Source of the DNA: Modicisalibacter sp033446685
GTDB taxonomy: Bacteria > Pseudomonadota > Gammaproteobacteria > Pseudomonadales > Halomonadaceae
NCBI RefSeq assembly: GCF_033446685.1
Contig: NZ_JAWQLY010000010.1
Location: 80,367 to 144,366, forward strand
Length of the DNA: 64,000 bases
Reading direction: 5' to 3'
Numbering within the stretch: the first letter of the stretch is position 1; the number at the start of each line of letters is the position of its first letter. The notes beneath the pieces were generated by a model. That model ran no database searches, had not been told where the DNA came from, and saw only the letters and a program-made list of their open reading frames with translations. Positions 10,038 through 17,579 of the stretch are shown piece after piece. The translations under genes and the position numbers were made by a program.

Positions 10038-10496
10038 CTAGCCGGTGAAGTCGCTGGCGGCGACGAACGTTGCGACCAGGCGTTCGATCCCGGCTTGATC
10101 GTCGCTGGTAAAGCGCGCCGGGCGTGGGCTGTCGAGATCGAGTACGCCCCACAGCGCGCCATCGACGATGATCGGCACCACCAGCTCGGCGCGCGAATCC
10201 GCGTCGCAGGCGATGTGGTCGGCGACCGCGTGGACGTCATCGACGCGCTGGGTCTGGCGCGTGCGCGCCGCGGCGCCGCACACGCCCTTGCCGAAAGGAA
10301 TCGGGTTGCAGGCCGGTTTGCCCTGAAACGGGCCGAGGATCAGCGTCTCGGGCTGGCGCTGCAGGTAGAAGCCCGCCCAGTTGAGATCGGGGATCTCCTG
10401 CATGACGAAGGCGCAGGCCTGGGCCGCATTGGTCAGCCAGTCGCGGCTGTCGAGCAGCGCTTCGAGCTGGCGCGCGAGTCGTGGATAATCGCTCAT
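10038..10496 (-). CDS. msrC: Free methionine-(R)-sulfoxide reductase (GAF domain)
   Basis: This 152-residue single-GAF-domain protein reduces free L-methionine-(R)-sulfoxide to methionine, with thioredoxin as recycler. The three conserved Cys of the fRMsr family fall at residues 63, 73 and 97, with the family spacing of 10 and 24, in KPACNPIPFGKGVCGAA and IACDADS. A GTG-start reading begins two codons earlier, but the ATG at 10496 is better placed after AAGGAAG. It sits next to the methionine importer genes on the same strand, consistent with a role in methionine supply. Confidence 0.9.
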   Translation of the reverse strand: MSDYPRLARQLEALLDSRDWLTNAAQACAFVMQEIPDLNWAGFYLQRQPETLILGPFQGKPACNPIPFGKGVCGAAARTRQTQRVDDVHAVADHIACDADSRAELVVPIIVDGALWGVLDLDSPRPARFTSDDQAGIERLVATFVAASDFTG

Positions 10497-10526
10497 GAGC
10501 ACTTCCTTTAAGCAGGCTTGAAAGCA

Positions 10527-10556
10527 GACGGGCCGACCCTTTCAGGCCGGCCCGTC
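10527..10556 (-). terminator. Hairpin downstream of metQ
   Basis: GACGGGCCG (10527-10535) pairs with CGGCCCGTC (10548-10556). On the minus strand it follows the metQ stop by 18 nt and is followed by a short pyrimidine-rich tract (CTGCTTTC) rather than a clean U-run. Confidence 0.6.
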
Positions 10557-10574
10557 GTTCATGCAGGGTGAGGC

Positions 10575-11375
10575 TTATTTCCAGCCGGGGACGGCGCCGC
10601 CCTTGAACAGCTCGGCGGCCTTGTCGATCACCGGCTGGCTCTGGTAGGCGTCGACCAGCTGCTGGATCGCTTCGCGGTCTTCATCGCCGCCGCGCACCAC
10701 GATCAGGTTGACGTAGGGCGATTCGGGGCCTTCCTTGATCAGCGCGTCGTCCAGGCTCAGGCCGGCCGGCTGGGCGAAGGTGTTGTTGATGAACGCCATA
10801 TCGACGTCGGGAAGCACCCGCGGCAGCTGGGCCGCGTCGATTTCGCGGAACTCGAAATCGTGCGGATTCTCGGCGATGTCGATCGGTGTGGCTTCGAGGT
10901 TTTCCGGATCGTTGAGCTCGAGCAGGCCCTTGTTGTGCATCAGGATCAGCGCCCGTCCTTCGTTCGACGGATCATTGGGCAGGGCGATGGTCGCGCCGTC
11001 GGGTAGCTCCTCGATGCTGTCGTACTTCTCGGAATAGGCGCCGATCGGGTAGACGAAGGTGCGCCCGGCGATCGCGAAATCGTAGCCACGGTCGCGGACC
11101 ATCGACTTCATGTACGGCTCGTGCTGATAGGCGTTGGCGTCGAGGCTGCCATCGGCCAGCGCGGCGTTGGGGGTGACGTAGTCGGTGAACTCGATGATCT
11201 CGACGTCGAGCCCATACTTGTCCTTGGCGATCTGCTTGGCGACCTGCATGACGTCGGTTTCGGGACCGGCCACGGTGCCGACCTTGATCTGATCGTCGGC
11301 GGCGCTGGCGGGGCCACCGATCAGGCCGAGGCCGAGCAGGGCGGTGCCGAGTGTCTTGGCGATGGCGTGCTTCAT
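10575..11375 (-). CDS. metQ: D/L-methionine ABC transporter substrate-binding protein
   Basis: This 266-residue NlpA/MetQ-family binding protein captures methionine and delivers it to MetNI. A signal peptide of about 25 residues ends ...GGPASA. The core TPNAALADGSLDANAYQHEPYM and ALPNDPSNEGRALILM segments are characteristic of the family. Most gammaproteobacterial MetQ proteins are lipoproteins, but no lipobox Cys is visible here, so this one is probably soluble in the periplasm. It is the last gene of metN-metI-metQ, after a 114-bp AT-rich gap that may hold a secondary promoter. Confidence 0.93.
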   Translation of the reverse strand: MKHAIAKTLGTALLGLGLIGGPASAADDQIKVGTVAGPETDVMQVAKQIAKDKYGLDVEIIEFTDYVTPNAALADGSLDANAYQHEPYMKSMVRDRGYDFAIAGRTFVYPIGAYSEKYDSIEELPDGATIALPNDPSNEGRALILMHNKGLLELNDPENLEATPIDIAENPHDFEFREIDAAQLPRVLPDVDMAFINNTFAQPAGLSLDDALIKEGPESPYVNLIVVRGGDEDREAIQQLVDAYQSQPVIDKAAELFKGGAVPGWK

Positions 11376-11489
11376 GGTGTGTCTCCTTGCGATGATGCCC
11401 GATGCCGCTAAACCGCGCGGCGGGTTGAGGCGTATTTTAAGCTATAAGCGGAAAAATAATAATGCTTTTTAGTTATTAGGCTGATGCGG

Positions 11490-12143
11490 CTACTTGTGAT
11501 CGGTACGCCGCACCAGGTAGTCGCCGAGCATCTGAAAGCCCTGCACCAGAACGACCAGGATGACCACCGTGATCAGCATCACGGTGGGGTTGAAGCGGTT
11601 GTAGCCGTAGCGGATGCCCAGGTCGCCGAGACCGCCGCCGCCCACTGCGCCGGCCATCGCCGAATAGCTGATCAGGGTCACCACGGTGATGGTCAGGCCG
11701 GTGATGATGCCGCCGCGTGCCTCGGGCAACAGCACCTTGGTGATGATCTGCAGCGGCGTGGCGCCCATCGATTGGGCGGCCTCGACCAGCCCCGGCGGGA
11801 CCTCGTTGAGCGCGCCCTCGACCAGCCGTGCGACGAACGGGATGGCGGCGATGGTCAGCGGCACGGCGGCGGCGCTGGTGCCGATCGAGCTGCCCACCAG
11901 CATGCGCGTGAAGGGGATGATCGCGACCAGCAGGATGATGAAGGGAATCGAGCGACCGATGTTGGTGACGATCCCCAGTATGCGGTTGCTCAGCGGCTGG
12001 GCGAGGATCTGCCCGGGGCGGGTCGCGTAGAGCAATACACCCAGCGGCACGCCCAGCGCCGCGGCGATCACGCCGGAGATGGCGACCATGTACAGGGTGT
12101 CGAGGGTCGCCTCGAGAATCAGTTCAAGCATCGCGCTGGACAT
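11490..12143 (-). CDS. metI: Methionine ABC transporter permease
   Basis: This 217-residue inner-membrane permease of the MetI type has five or so hydrophobic helices and the cytoplasmic EAA-type coupling loop (GLVEAAQSMGATPLQII). Two copies would form the channel for methionine, driven by MetN. The start overlaps the end of metN by 20 bp, indicating translational coupling. Length equals E. coli MetI (217). Confidence 0.95.
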   Translation of the reverse strand: MSSAMLELILEATLDTLYMVAISGVIAAALGVPLGVLLYATRPGQILAQPLSNRILGIVTNIGRSIPFIILLVAIIPFTRMLVGSSIGTSAAAVPLTIAAIPFVARLVEGALNEVPPGLVEAAQSMGATPLQIITKVLLPEARGGIITGLTITVVTLISYSAMAGAVGGGGLGDLGIRYGYNRFNPTVMLITVVILVVLVQGFQMLGDYLVRRTDHK

Positions 12144-13167
12144 GGCCGAGTACCTCCACTTGCAGGTCGTGGGATTCGAGATAGGCGAGCGCCTTGCGGG
12201 TCTGCTCGGCCGTGCCGATCAGTTCGGCGATCATCAGCCCCAGGGTGCGATCCTGGATCGACTCGACCTTGGCCTCGAGGATGCTGACGTCGATGTCGCA
12301 GTCGCGGGCCAGGCGCGAGATCAGCGGGGTCGATACGGCATCGCCCTTGAATGCCAGGCGCACCACCGGATGACTGTTGTCGCCGGGGCGCGCCTCGAGC
12401 CGGTCGACCAGCGCCTGGGGTGGCTCGAGTTCGAGGAAGGCGTTGAGGAAATCGCGGCCCAGCCGGGTCGTGGGCGTGGTGAAGAAGTCGCCGACGTCGG
12501 CTTCCTCGACCAGTTCGCCGGCGGAAATCAGCCCCACGCGGTGACAGATGGTCTTGACCACTTCCATCTCGTGAGTGATCAGCAGAATGGTCAGCCCCAG
12601 CTTGCGGTTGATGTCCTGCAGCAGTTCGAGGATCGAGACGGTGGTCTGCGGATCGAGCGCCGAGGTGGCCTCGTCGCACAGCAGTACCTTGGGACGGCTG
12701 GCCAGCGCCCGGGCGATCGCCACGCGCTGCTTCTGGCCGCCGGAGAGCTCGGCCGGGTACTTGTCGCGCTTGTCGGAGAGCCCGGTCAGCTCGAGCAGGG
12801 GCTCGACCCGCTCGCGGATATCGCGCCTGGCCACGCCCATCAGCTCCAGTGGCAGGGCGACATTGGCGAAGACCGTGCGCGATGAAAGCAGGTTGAAGTG
12901 CTGGAAGATCATGCCGACCCGATGGCGGGCGCGATTGAGCGCGGCGGCGTCGAGGGCGGTGAGCTCCTCGCCGTCGACGAACACGCGACCGGTAGTCGGA
13001 CGCTCGAGCAGGTTGACGCAGCGAATCAGCGTCGACTTGCCGGCACCGGACAGGCCGATGACGCCGTGAATGGCGCCCTGGGGTACGTGCAGGTCGGTCG
13101 GTTTGAGCGCGTGCACCGAGTCGGCGCCGCTGCCGTAGGTCTTGGAAACGTGGTCGAGTGTGATCAT
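12124..13167 (-). CDS. metN: Methionine ABC transporter ATP-binding protein
   Basis: This 347-residue ATPase energises methionine import. Walker A GLSGAGKST lies at residues 38-46, followed by the ABC signature LSGGQKQR, Walker B VLLCDEATSALD and a C-terminal NIL regulatory domain (about 265-340) that senses methionine in E. coli MetN. The start is the ATG giving MITLDHVSKTYG; a longer open frame upstream runs back into the riboswitch terminator hairpin and is not coding. The first gene of metNIQ, it follows a structured leader (13234-13346) with its own promoter. Confidence 0.95.
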   Translation of the reverse strand: MITLDHVSKTYGSGADSVHALKPTDLHVPQGAIHGVIGLSGAGKSTLIRCVNLLERPTTGRVFVDGEELTALDAAALNRARHRVGMIFQHFNLLSSRTVFANVALPLELMGVARRDIRERVEPLLELTGLSDKRDKYPAELSGGQKQRVAIARALASRPKVLLCDEATSALDPQTTVSILELLQDINRKLGLTILLITHEMEVVKTICHRVGLISAGELVEEADVGDFFTTPTTRLGRDFLNAFLELEPPQALVDRLEARPGDNSHPVVRLAFKGDAVSTPLISRLARDCDIDVSILEAKVESIQDRTLGLMIAELIGTAEQTRKALAYLESHDLQVEVLGHVQRDA

Positions 13168-13233
13168 GGTCCCGGTCGAGTCGGGGCGACGATCGGAGCG
13201 GAAGAACGGGCGGAGCGAACCAGGTGGCGGCAC

Positions 13234-13260
13234 AAAAAAAGGCCACCCTGGCGGGTGGCC
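13234..13260 (-). terminator. Riboswitch-associated intrinsic terminator before metN
   Basis: On the minus strand GGCCACCC (13260-13253) pairs with GGGTGGCC (13248-13241) over a 4-nt loop and is followed by seven T. It lies between the metNIQ promoter and the metN start, so it must act as an attenuator rather than an operon end. Confidence 0.9.
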
Positions 13261-13276
13261 ATCAACGCTGGACACA

Positions 13277-13346
13277 CCCTTTTAGCTGCACTTTCCAGCG
13301 CCTTGCGGCTCTGGAGGCGCCCGCAATCCGGGAACAAATCGGCGCC
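13277..13346 (-). promoter_or_regulatory. SAM-II riboswitch aptamer (SAM_alpha class) controlling metNIQ
   Basis: The minus strand shows the SAM-II core in order. The P1 arm GGCGCC (13346-13341) is followed by GAUUU, the CCGGAUUGC segment, and the P1 return arm GGCGCC (13321-13316). The 3' strand AAGUGCAGCUAAAAGGG (13293-13277) comes last. The reference SAM-II RNA has GAUUU, CCGUAUUGC and AAAUGUAGCUAAAAAGGG in the same places. A hairpin UCCAG/CUGGA with GCC/GGC and a GCAA tetraloop (13315-13294) is inserted between P1 and the 3' strand. The P2 pseudoknot would pair CCC (13332-13330) with GGG (13279-13277). SAM binding is expected to switch off methionine import through the terminator just downstream. 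Confidence 0.87.
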
Positions 13347-13364
13347 TTAAAGAAGATGCGCGGA

Positions 13365-13393
13365 AGTCTAGAGAGCCCTTCGGAGGCTGTCAA
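13365..13393 (-). promoter_or_regulatory. Sigma-70 promoter of the metNIQ leader
   Basis: On the minus strand a perfect TTGACA (13393-13388) and TAGACT (13370-13365) are spaced 17 bp. Initiation about 7 nt later would start the transcript near 13358, just before the riboswitch P1 stem. Confidence 0.8.
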
Positions 13394-13544
13394 CGACTTT
13401 GGTATATGCTGTAAGAACAAGCACTCCTGTGCAGAAAATTGCCATATAAAAACTTCTCCATGCAGAGGAAAAGTCTGAAAACACCAGCGATGACTCCGGC
13501 CGCGCATGTTGATCCTCCACGCGTAGTGTCGATGGACGCGACAA

Positions 13545-13576
13545 TCGGCTTTTCTCTAGGCTCGGCTTTTCTCTAG
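13545..13576 (+). repeat. 17-bp-period tandem duplication upstream of ribE
   Basis: TCGGCTTTTCTCTAG occurs at 13545-13559 and again at 13562-13576, in the ribE promoter region. The remainder of the 449-bp metN-ribE gap is filled by the riboswitch, its promoter and AT-richer sequence without other recognisable features. Confidence 0.75.
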
Positions 13577-13616
13577 ACTAGGCGCCTCGCCACGCGGCGA
13601 TTATCGAGAGGGCGTC

Positions 13617-14231
13617 ATGTTTACCGGAATCGTACAGGCGGCTGCCGAATTGGTGGCCATCGAGGAGAAACAGGATTTTCGCAGCCATGTACTGGCCATG
13701 CCGGGTGCGCTGTGCGAAGGGCTGGAGATCGGCGCCTCGGTGGCTCACAACGGCTGTTGTCTGACCGTGACCGGGATCGAAGGCGAGCGGGTCAGCTTCG
13801 ACCTGATGCGCGAGACGCTGCGCCTGACGAATCTCGGCGAGCTGGCGATTGGTGATCGGGTCAATGTCGAGCGCGCGGCGCGCTTCGGCGACGAGATCGG
13901 CGGCCACGCCATGTCGGGTCACATCATCTGCATGGCCGAACTGATCGAGATCGACGAGGCGCCCAACAATCGCCGGTTGTGGTTCGAACTGCCGGCTTCC
14001 TATGCACGCTTCTTGTTCGAGAAGGGCTATATCGGGGTCGACGGTATCAGCCTGACGATCGGCGAGGTGCGAGGACGGCGCTTCTGCGTCAATCTGATTC
14101 CCGAAACGCTGGCGCGTACCACGCTGGGCGCGCGGATCCCGGGCGATCGCGTCAATATCGAGGTCGACCCCCAGACCCAGGCCATCGTCGAAACCGTCGA
14201 GCGGGTCCTGGCGGCGCGTTCGACTTCCTGA
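13617..14231 (+). CDS. ribE: Riboflavin synthase, alpha subunit
   Basis: This 204-residue enzyme dismutates two 6,7-dimethyl-8-ribityllumazine molecules to riboflavin and a pyrimidinedione, as a cytoplasmic trimer. It starts with the conserved MFTGIVQ and has two lumazine-binding barrels (about 1-97 and 98-195), each with a G-x-S-x-x-x-G-type strand (GASVAHNGCCLTVT; GYIGVDGISLTIG). Length fits the family (about 200-213). No FMN riboswitch is visible upstream. E. coli calls this gene ribC; most other genomes use ribE. Confidence 0.93.
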   Translation: MFTGIVQAAAELVAIEEKQDFRSHVLAMPGALCEGLEIGASVAHNGCCLTVTGIEGERVSFDLMRETLRLTNLGELAIGDRVNVERAARFGDEIGGHAMSGHIICMAELIEIDEAPNNRRLWFELPASYARFLFEKGYIGVDGISLTIGEVRGRRFCVNLIPETLARTTLGARIPGDRVNIEVDPQTQAIVETVERVLAARSTS

Positions 14232-14350
14232 ACGAGGCAGCGGCAGGCATCCGGTCGGCTCGCGTCGGTCGGGTGCTTTGGGTACCATTAGCGGCTTTTC
14301 GACATCTCCCTATCATAAGAACGCGCAGGGTTAAGGCTGAGGGCTATGGC

Positions 14351-15664
14351 ATGCTGAAACGGCAATTGAATAACTACTTCAAGCTGGACGAGCACAAGAC
14401 CAACATACGCACCGAGGTGATCGCCGGGATCACCACCTTCCTGACGATGGCCTACATCATCTTCGTCAACCCCAGCGTGCTGGCCGAATCGGGCATGGAT
14501 CATGGCGCGGTGTTCGTCGCCACCTGTCTGGCGGCGGCGATCGGCACGCTGATCATGGGACTGTGGGCGAATTATCCCATCGCACTGGCGCCGGGCATGG
14601 GGCTCAACGCGTTCTTCACCTACAGCGTGGTGTTGGGCATGGGCAAGAGCTGGGAGGTGGCGCTGGGCGCGGTATTCCTGTCCGGGGTGACATTCTTCCT
14701 GCTCAGCATCTTTCGCATTCGCGAGTGGGTGATCAACTCGATTCCCATGGCCTTGAGGCTGGGTATCGCGGCGGGCATCGGGTTGTTCCTGGCGATCATC
14801 GCCCTGCAGAACGCCGGCATCGTGGTCGACAATCCGGCGACCCTGGTATCGCTCGGCGATCTCTCGCAGCCTGCCGCGCTGTACACCCTGATCGGCTTTT
14901 TCGTGATCGCCGCACTGTCCTACCTGCGGGTCACCGGCGCGGTGATGATCGGCATTCTCGGGGTGACCGTGGTGTCGATACTGCTGGGCCACAATCAGTT
15001 CAACGGGGTGATGTCGGCGCCGCCGTCGCTGGCACCGACCTTTCTGCAGCTGGATATCGCCGGGGCGCTCGATGTGAGCATGCTCAGCGTGATCTTCGCC
15101 TTCCTGTTCGTCGACCTGTTCGATACGTCCGGCACGCTGATCGGCGTCGCCCACCGCGGCGGACTGCTCGACGAACAGGGCAAGCTACCACGCCTCAAGA
15201 ATGCGCTGATGGCCGACAGCAGCGCCTCGATGAGCGGCGCGCTGCTCGGTACTTCCACTACCACCAGCTACATCGAGAGCGCCTCGGGTATCGCCTCGGG
15301 CGGGCGCACCGGGCTGACTGCCGTGGTCGTGGCTATGCTGTTTTTGATCAGCCTGTTCTTCTCGCCGCTGGCCGGTTCGGTACCGGCCTTCGCCACCGCC
15401 GGCGCGCTGCTCTACGTGGCGGTACTCATGGCCGGCAGCCTGGCGCATGCCAACTGGGACGACGTCACCGAGGCGGCGCCGGTGCTGATCGCCGCGCTGG
15501 TGATGCCGCTGACCTATTCCATCGCCAACGGTATCGCCTTGGGGTTCATCAGCTTCACGCTGATCAAGCTGCTTTCCGGACGCCGCAGCGATCTCAATCC
15601 GGCGGTCGTGCTGCTGTCGGTGTTGTTCATTTTCAAGTTTCTGTTCCTCGATGGAGGCCATTGA
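14351..15664 (+). CDS. NCS2 family nucleobase permease (AzgA-like)
   Basis: This 437-residue inner-membrane proton symporter has about 12-14 hydrophobic segments. The start MLKRQLNNYFKL, then TEVIAGITTFLTMAYI, the GMGLNAFF motif, the VDLFDTSGTLIGVA segment and LGTSTTTSYIESASG define the AzgA branch (adenine or guanine/hypoxanthine uptake) rather than the uracil/xanthine branch. Its stop overlaps the apt start by one base, so uptake and phosphoribosylation of a purine base are likely coupled in one operon. Whether adenine or guanine/hypoxanthine is the preferred substrate cannot be told from sequence alone; apt suggests adenine. Confidence 0.9.
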   Translation: MLKRQLNNYFKLDEHKTNIRTEVIAGITTFLTMAYIIFVNPSVLAESGMDHGAVFVATCLAAAIGTLIMGLWANYPIALAPGMGLNAFFTYSVVLGMGKSWEVALGAVFLSGVTFFLLSIFRIREWVINSIPMALRLGIAAGIGLFLAIIALQNAGIVVDNPATLVSLGDLSQPAALYTLIGFFVIAALSYLRVTGAVMIGILGVTVVSILLGHNQFNGVMSAPPSLAPTFLQLDIAGALDVSMLSVIFAFLFVDLFDTSGTLIGVAHRGGLLDEQGKLPRLKNALMADSSASMSGALLGTSTTTSYIESASGIASGGRTGLTAVVVAMLFLISLFFSPLAGSVPAFATAGALLYVAVLMAGSLAHANWDDVTEAAPVLIAALVMPLTYSIANGIALGFISFTLIKLLSGRRSDLNPAVVLLSVLFIFKFLFLDGGH

Positions 15665-16212
15665 TGAGTAGTGTCTACGGCGATTACATCAAGTCGGTGA
15701 TTCGCACCGTGCCGGACTGGCCTCAAGCCGGTGTCAATTTTCGCGACATCACCCCGGTGCTGCAGAACAGCGGAGCCTTTCGCAAGCTGATCGACAGTTT
15801 CGTGCACCGCTACCAGGAAATGGACCTGGATGCGATCGCCGCCATCGATGCGCGTGGCTTCATCATCGGCGCACCGGTGGCCTACGAACTCGGCTGCAGC
15901 TTCGTGCCGGTGCGCAAGAAGGGCAAGCTGCCGTTCAAGACCATCAGCGAGACCTATACCCTCGAGTACGGCGAATCCACCGTCGAGCTGCACTCCGATG
16001 CCTTTCGCGAGGGCGACCGGATCCTGGTGATGGACGATCTGATCGCCACCGGCGGGACCATGCTCGCCGCCGCCAAGCTGATCCAGCGCAGCGGCGGCCA
16101 GGTGGTCGAGACCGCGACCATCATCGACCTGCCCGAGTTGGGCGGGTCGCAGAAGATCCGCGACGCCGGCCACGGCGTGTTCGCGGTGTGTTCCTTCCTC
16201 GAGAGCGACTGA
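15664..16212 (+). CDS. apt: Adenine phosphoribosyltransferase
   Basis: This 182-residue type I phosphoribosyltransferase converts adenine and PRPP to AMP. The PRPP loop VMDDLIATGGT lies at residues 122-132. The APT-specific FRDITP start, the DARGFIIGAPVA segment and the RKKGKLPF loop are all present. It overlaps the permease stop (TTGATGA) and is followed 35 bp later by gpt. Length matches E. coli Apt (183). Confidence 0.95.
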   Translation: MSSVYGDYIKSVIRTVPDWPQAGVNFRDITPVLQNSGAFRKLIDSFVHRYQEMDLDAIAAIDARGFIIGAPVAYELGCSFVPVRKKGKLPFKTISETYTLEYGESTVELHSDAFREGDRILVMDDLIATGGTMLAAAKLIQRSGGQVVETATIIDLPELGGSQKIRDAGHGVFAVCSFLESD

Positions 16213-16247
16213 GCTCGCCCCGCCGTGACAGCCGAGTGACCGACACC

Positions 16248-16733
16248 ATGACCGCCAACCGTTATCAGCAGCACTTCACCGTTTCCTGGGATCAGTTGCA
16301 TCGCGACGTGCGCGCGCTCTGCCATCAGCTCGTCGAGCGCGACTTCGCGGGCATCGTCGCGATCACCCGCGGTGGGCTGATTCCGGCCGCATTGATCGCC
16401 CGCGAGCTCAACGTGCGGCTGATCGACACGGTCTGCATAAAGAGTTACGACCACATGGACCAGGGCGGCCTGGCGGTGGTCAAGGGCGTCGAGCACGACG
16501 GTGACGGCTGGCTGCTGGTCGACGATCTGGTGGACACCGGCAGGACCGCTCGCGCGGTGCGCGACATGCTGCCCAAGGCGCATTTCGTCACCGTTTATGC
16601 CAAGCCTGAAGGCCGGCCGCTGGTCGATCAGTATCTCACCGAAGTCGCTCAGGACTGCTGGATCCAGTTCCCCTGGGACATGGGCATCGCCTATGTCGAA
16701 CCGCTGGTCGATCAGGTACGCAGCCAGGACTGA
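16248..16733 (+). CDS. gpt: Xanthine-guanine phosphoribosyltransferase
   Basis: This 161-residue enzyme adds ribose 5-phosphate from PRPP to xanthine or guanine. The PRPP loop LLVDDLVDTGRT lies at residues 89-100. The AITRGGLIPAALIARELNVR segment and the C-terminal FPWDMGIAYVEP, which carries the base-binding Trp, match E. coli Gpt (152 residues). I took the ATG giving MTANRYQQHF; a GTG four codons earlier is possible. It is the second phosphoribosyltransferase in the salvage cluster. Confidence 0.92.
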   Translation: MTANRYQQHFTVSWDQLHRDVRALCHQLVERDFAGIVAITRGGLIPAALIARELNVRLIDTVCIKSYDHMDQGGLAVVKGVEHDGDGWLLVDDLVDTGRTARAVRDMLPKAHFVTVYAKPEGRPLVDQYLTEVAQDCWIQFPWDMGIAYVEPLVDQVRSQD

Positions 16734-16782
16734 GCCGGCCGCTCTATTCATCACCTCATCACGCAACCGCTCGAGGCGACAT

Positions 16783-17475
16783 ATGTCACAGGTCCCGCTA
16801 CCCGAGAGTTGGGCGCATTACCTTGGCGGCGAGTTCGAGGCGCCTTACATGCACGCCCTGCGCGACTTCCTGGCGCGCGAGAAGGCGGCGCACAAGGTGA
16901 TCTATCCGCACTCGTCGAACTGGTTCCGCGCCTTCGAGCTGACCCCGCTCGACCGGGTTCGGGTGGTGATACTCGGTCAGGACCCGTACCACGGACCCGG
17001 CCAGGCGCACGGCCTGTGCTTCTCGGTGCGCCCCGGCGTGGCCACGCCGCCCTCGTTGCAGAACATCTACAAGGAGCTCGCCCAGGACGTCGCGTTCTCC
17101 CCGGTGAACCACGGTTTCCTGGAAAGCTGGGCGCGCCAAGGCGTGCTGCTGCTCAACAGCGTATTGACCGTCGAACGGGGCAATGCCGGTTCGCACCGCA
17201 ATCAGGGCTGGGAGACGTTCACCGATCGCGCCATCCAGGTAATCAACGAGCAGTGCAGTGGCGTGGTCTTCCTGCTGTGGGGCAGCTATGCCCAGAAGAA
17301 GGCCTCGTTCGTCGATCGCGACAAGCACTGCGTACTGCATGCGCCGCACCCATCGCCGTTGTCGGCCCATCGCGGATTCTTCGGTCAACGGCACTTCTCC
17401 AGGGCCAACGCGTTTCTCGTCGAGCGTGGCAGTCAGCCCATCGATTGGCAGTTGCCGGCCAGCGCGACAGCCTAG
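16783..17475 (+). CDS. ung: Uracil-DNA glycosylase
   Basis: This 230-residue family 1 glycosylase removes uracil from DNA to start base excision repair. The water-activating motif GQDPYHGPGQAHG (catalytic Asp at residue 67) and the DNA-intercalation motif HPSPLSAHRGFFG are intact. The start is the ATG in ACATATGTCACAG; the spacing to gpt is 49 bp. Sitting within a nucleobase-salvage cluster, it may be co-transcribed with gpt. No Ugi-like inhibitor is nearby. Confidence 0.96.
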   Translation: MSQVPLPESWAHYLGGEFEAPYMHALRDFLAREKAAHKVIYPHSSNWFRAFELTPLDRVRVVILGQDPYHGPGQAHGLCFSVRPGVATPPSLQNIYKELAQDVAFSPVNHGFLESWARQGVLLLNSVLTVERGNAGSHRNQGWETFTDRAIQVINEQCSGVVFLLWGSYAQKKASFVDRDKHCVLHAPHPSPLSAHRGFFGQRHFSRANAFLVERGSQPIDWQLPASATA

Positions 17476-17492
17476 CGCCGGTCGGTCGCTGC

Positions 17493-17521
17493 TTAACCCG
17501 CGCGGCCCGGCGCGCTAGAAT
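17493..17521 (+). promoter_or_regulatory. Candidate promoter for upp
   Basis: TTAACC (17493-17498) and TAGAAT (17516-17521) are spaced 17 bp; upp starts 59 bp downstream. The -35 box matches consensus at four of six positions. Confidence 0.45.
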
Positions 17522-17579
17522 GCGCACATTTCGGGGCAGCCACGCCTCGCCATCCCACCGCCTAGCAAGGGTCCCCGTC

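Noticed and set aside
13262..13507. An 81-codon open frame on the minus strand across the metN leader
   Set aside because: It runs through the riboswitch core and ends exactly at the terminator; it begins upstream of the mapped promoter elements and has no ribosome site. The conserved content is RNA structure, not protein.
13394..13616. Possible FMN riboswitch before ribE
   Set aside because: None of the conserved FMN-element words are present; only the 17-bp tandem repeat is seen.
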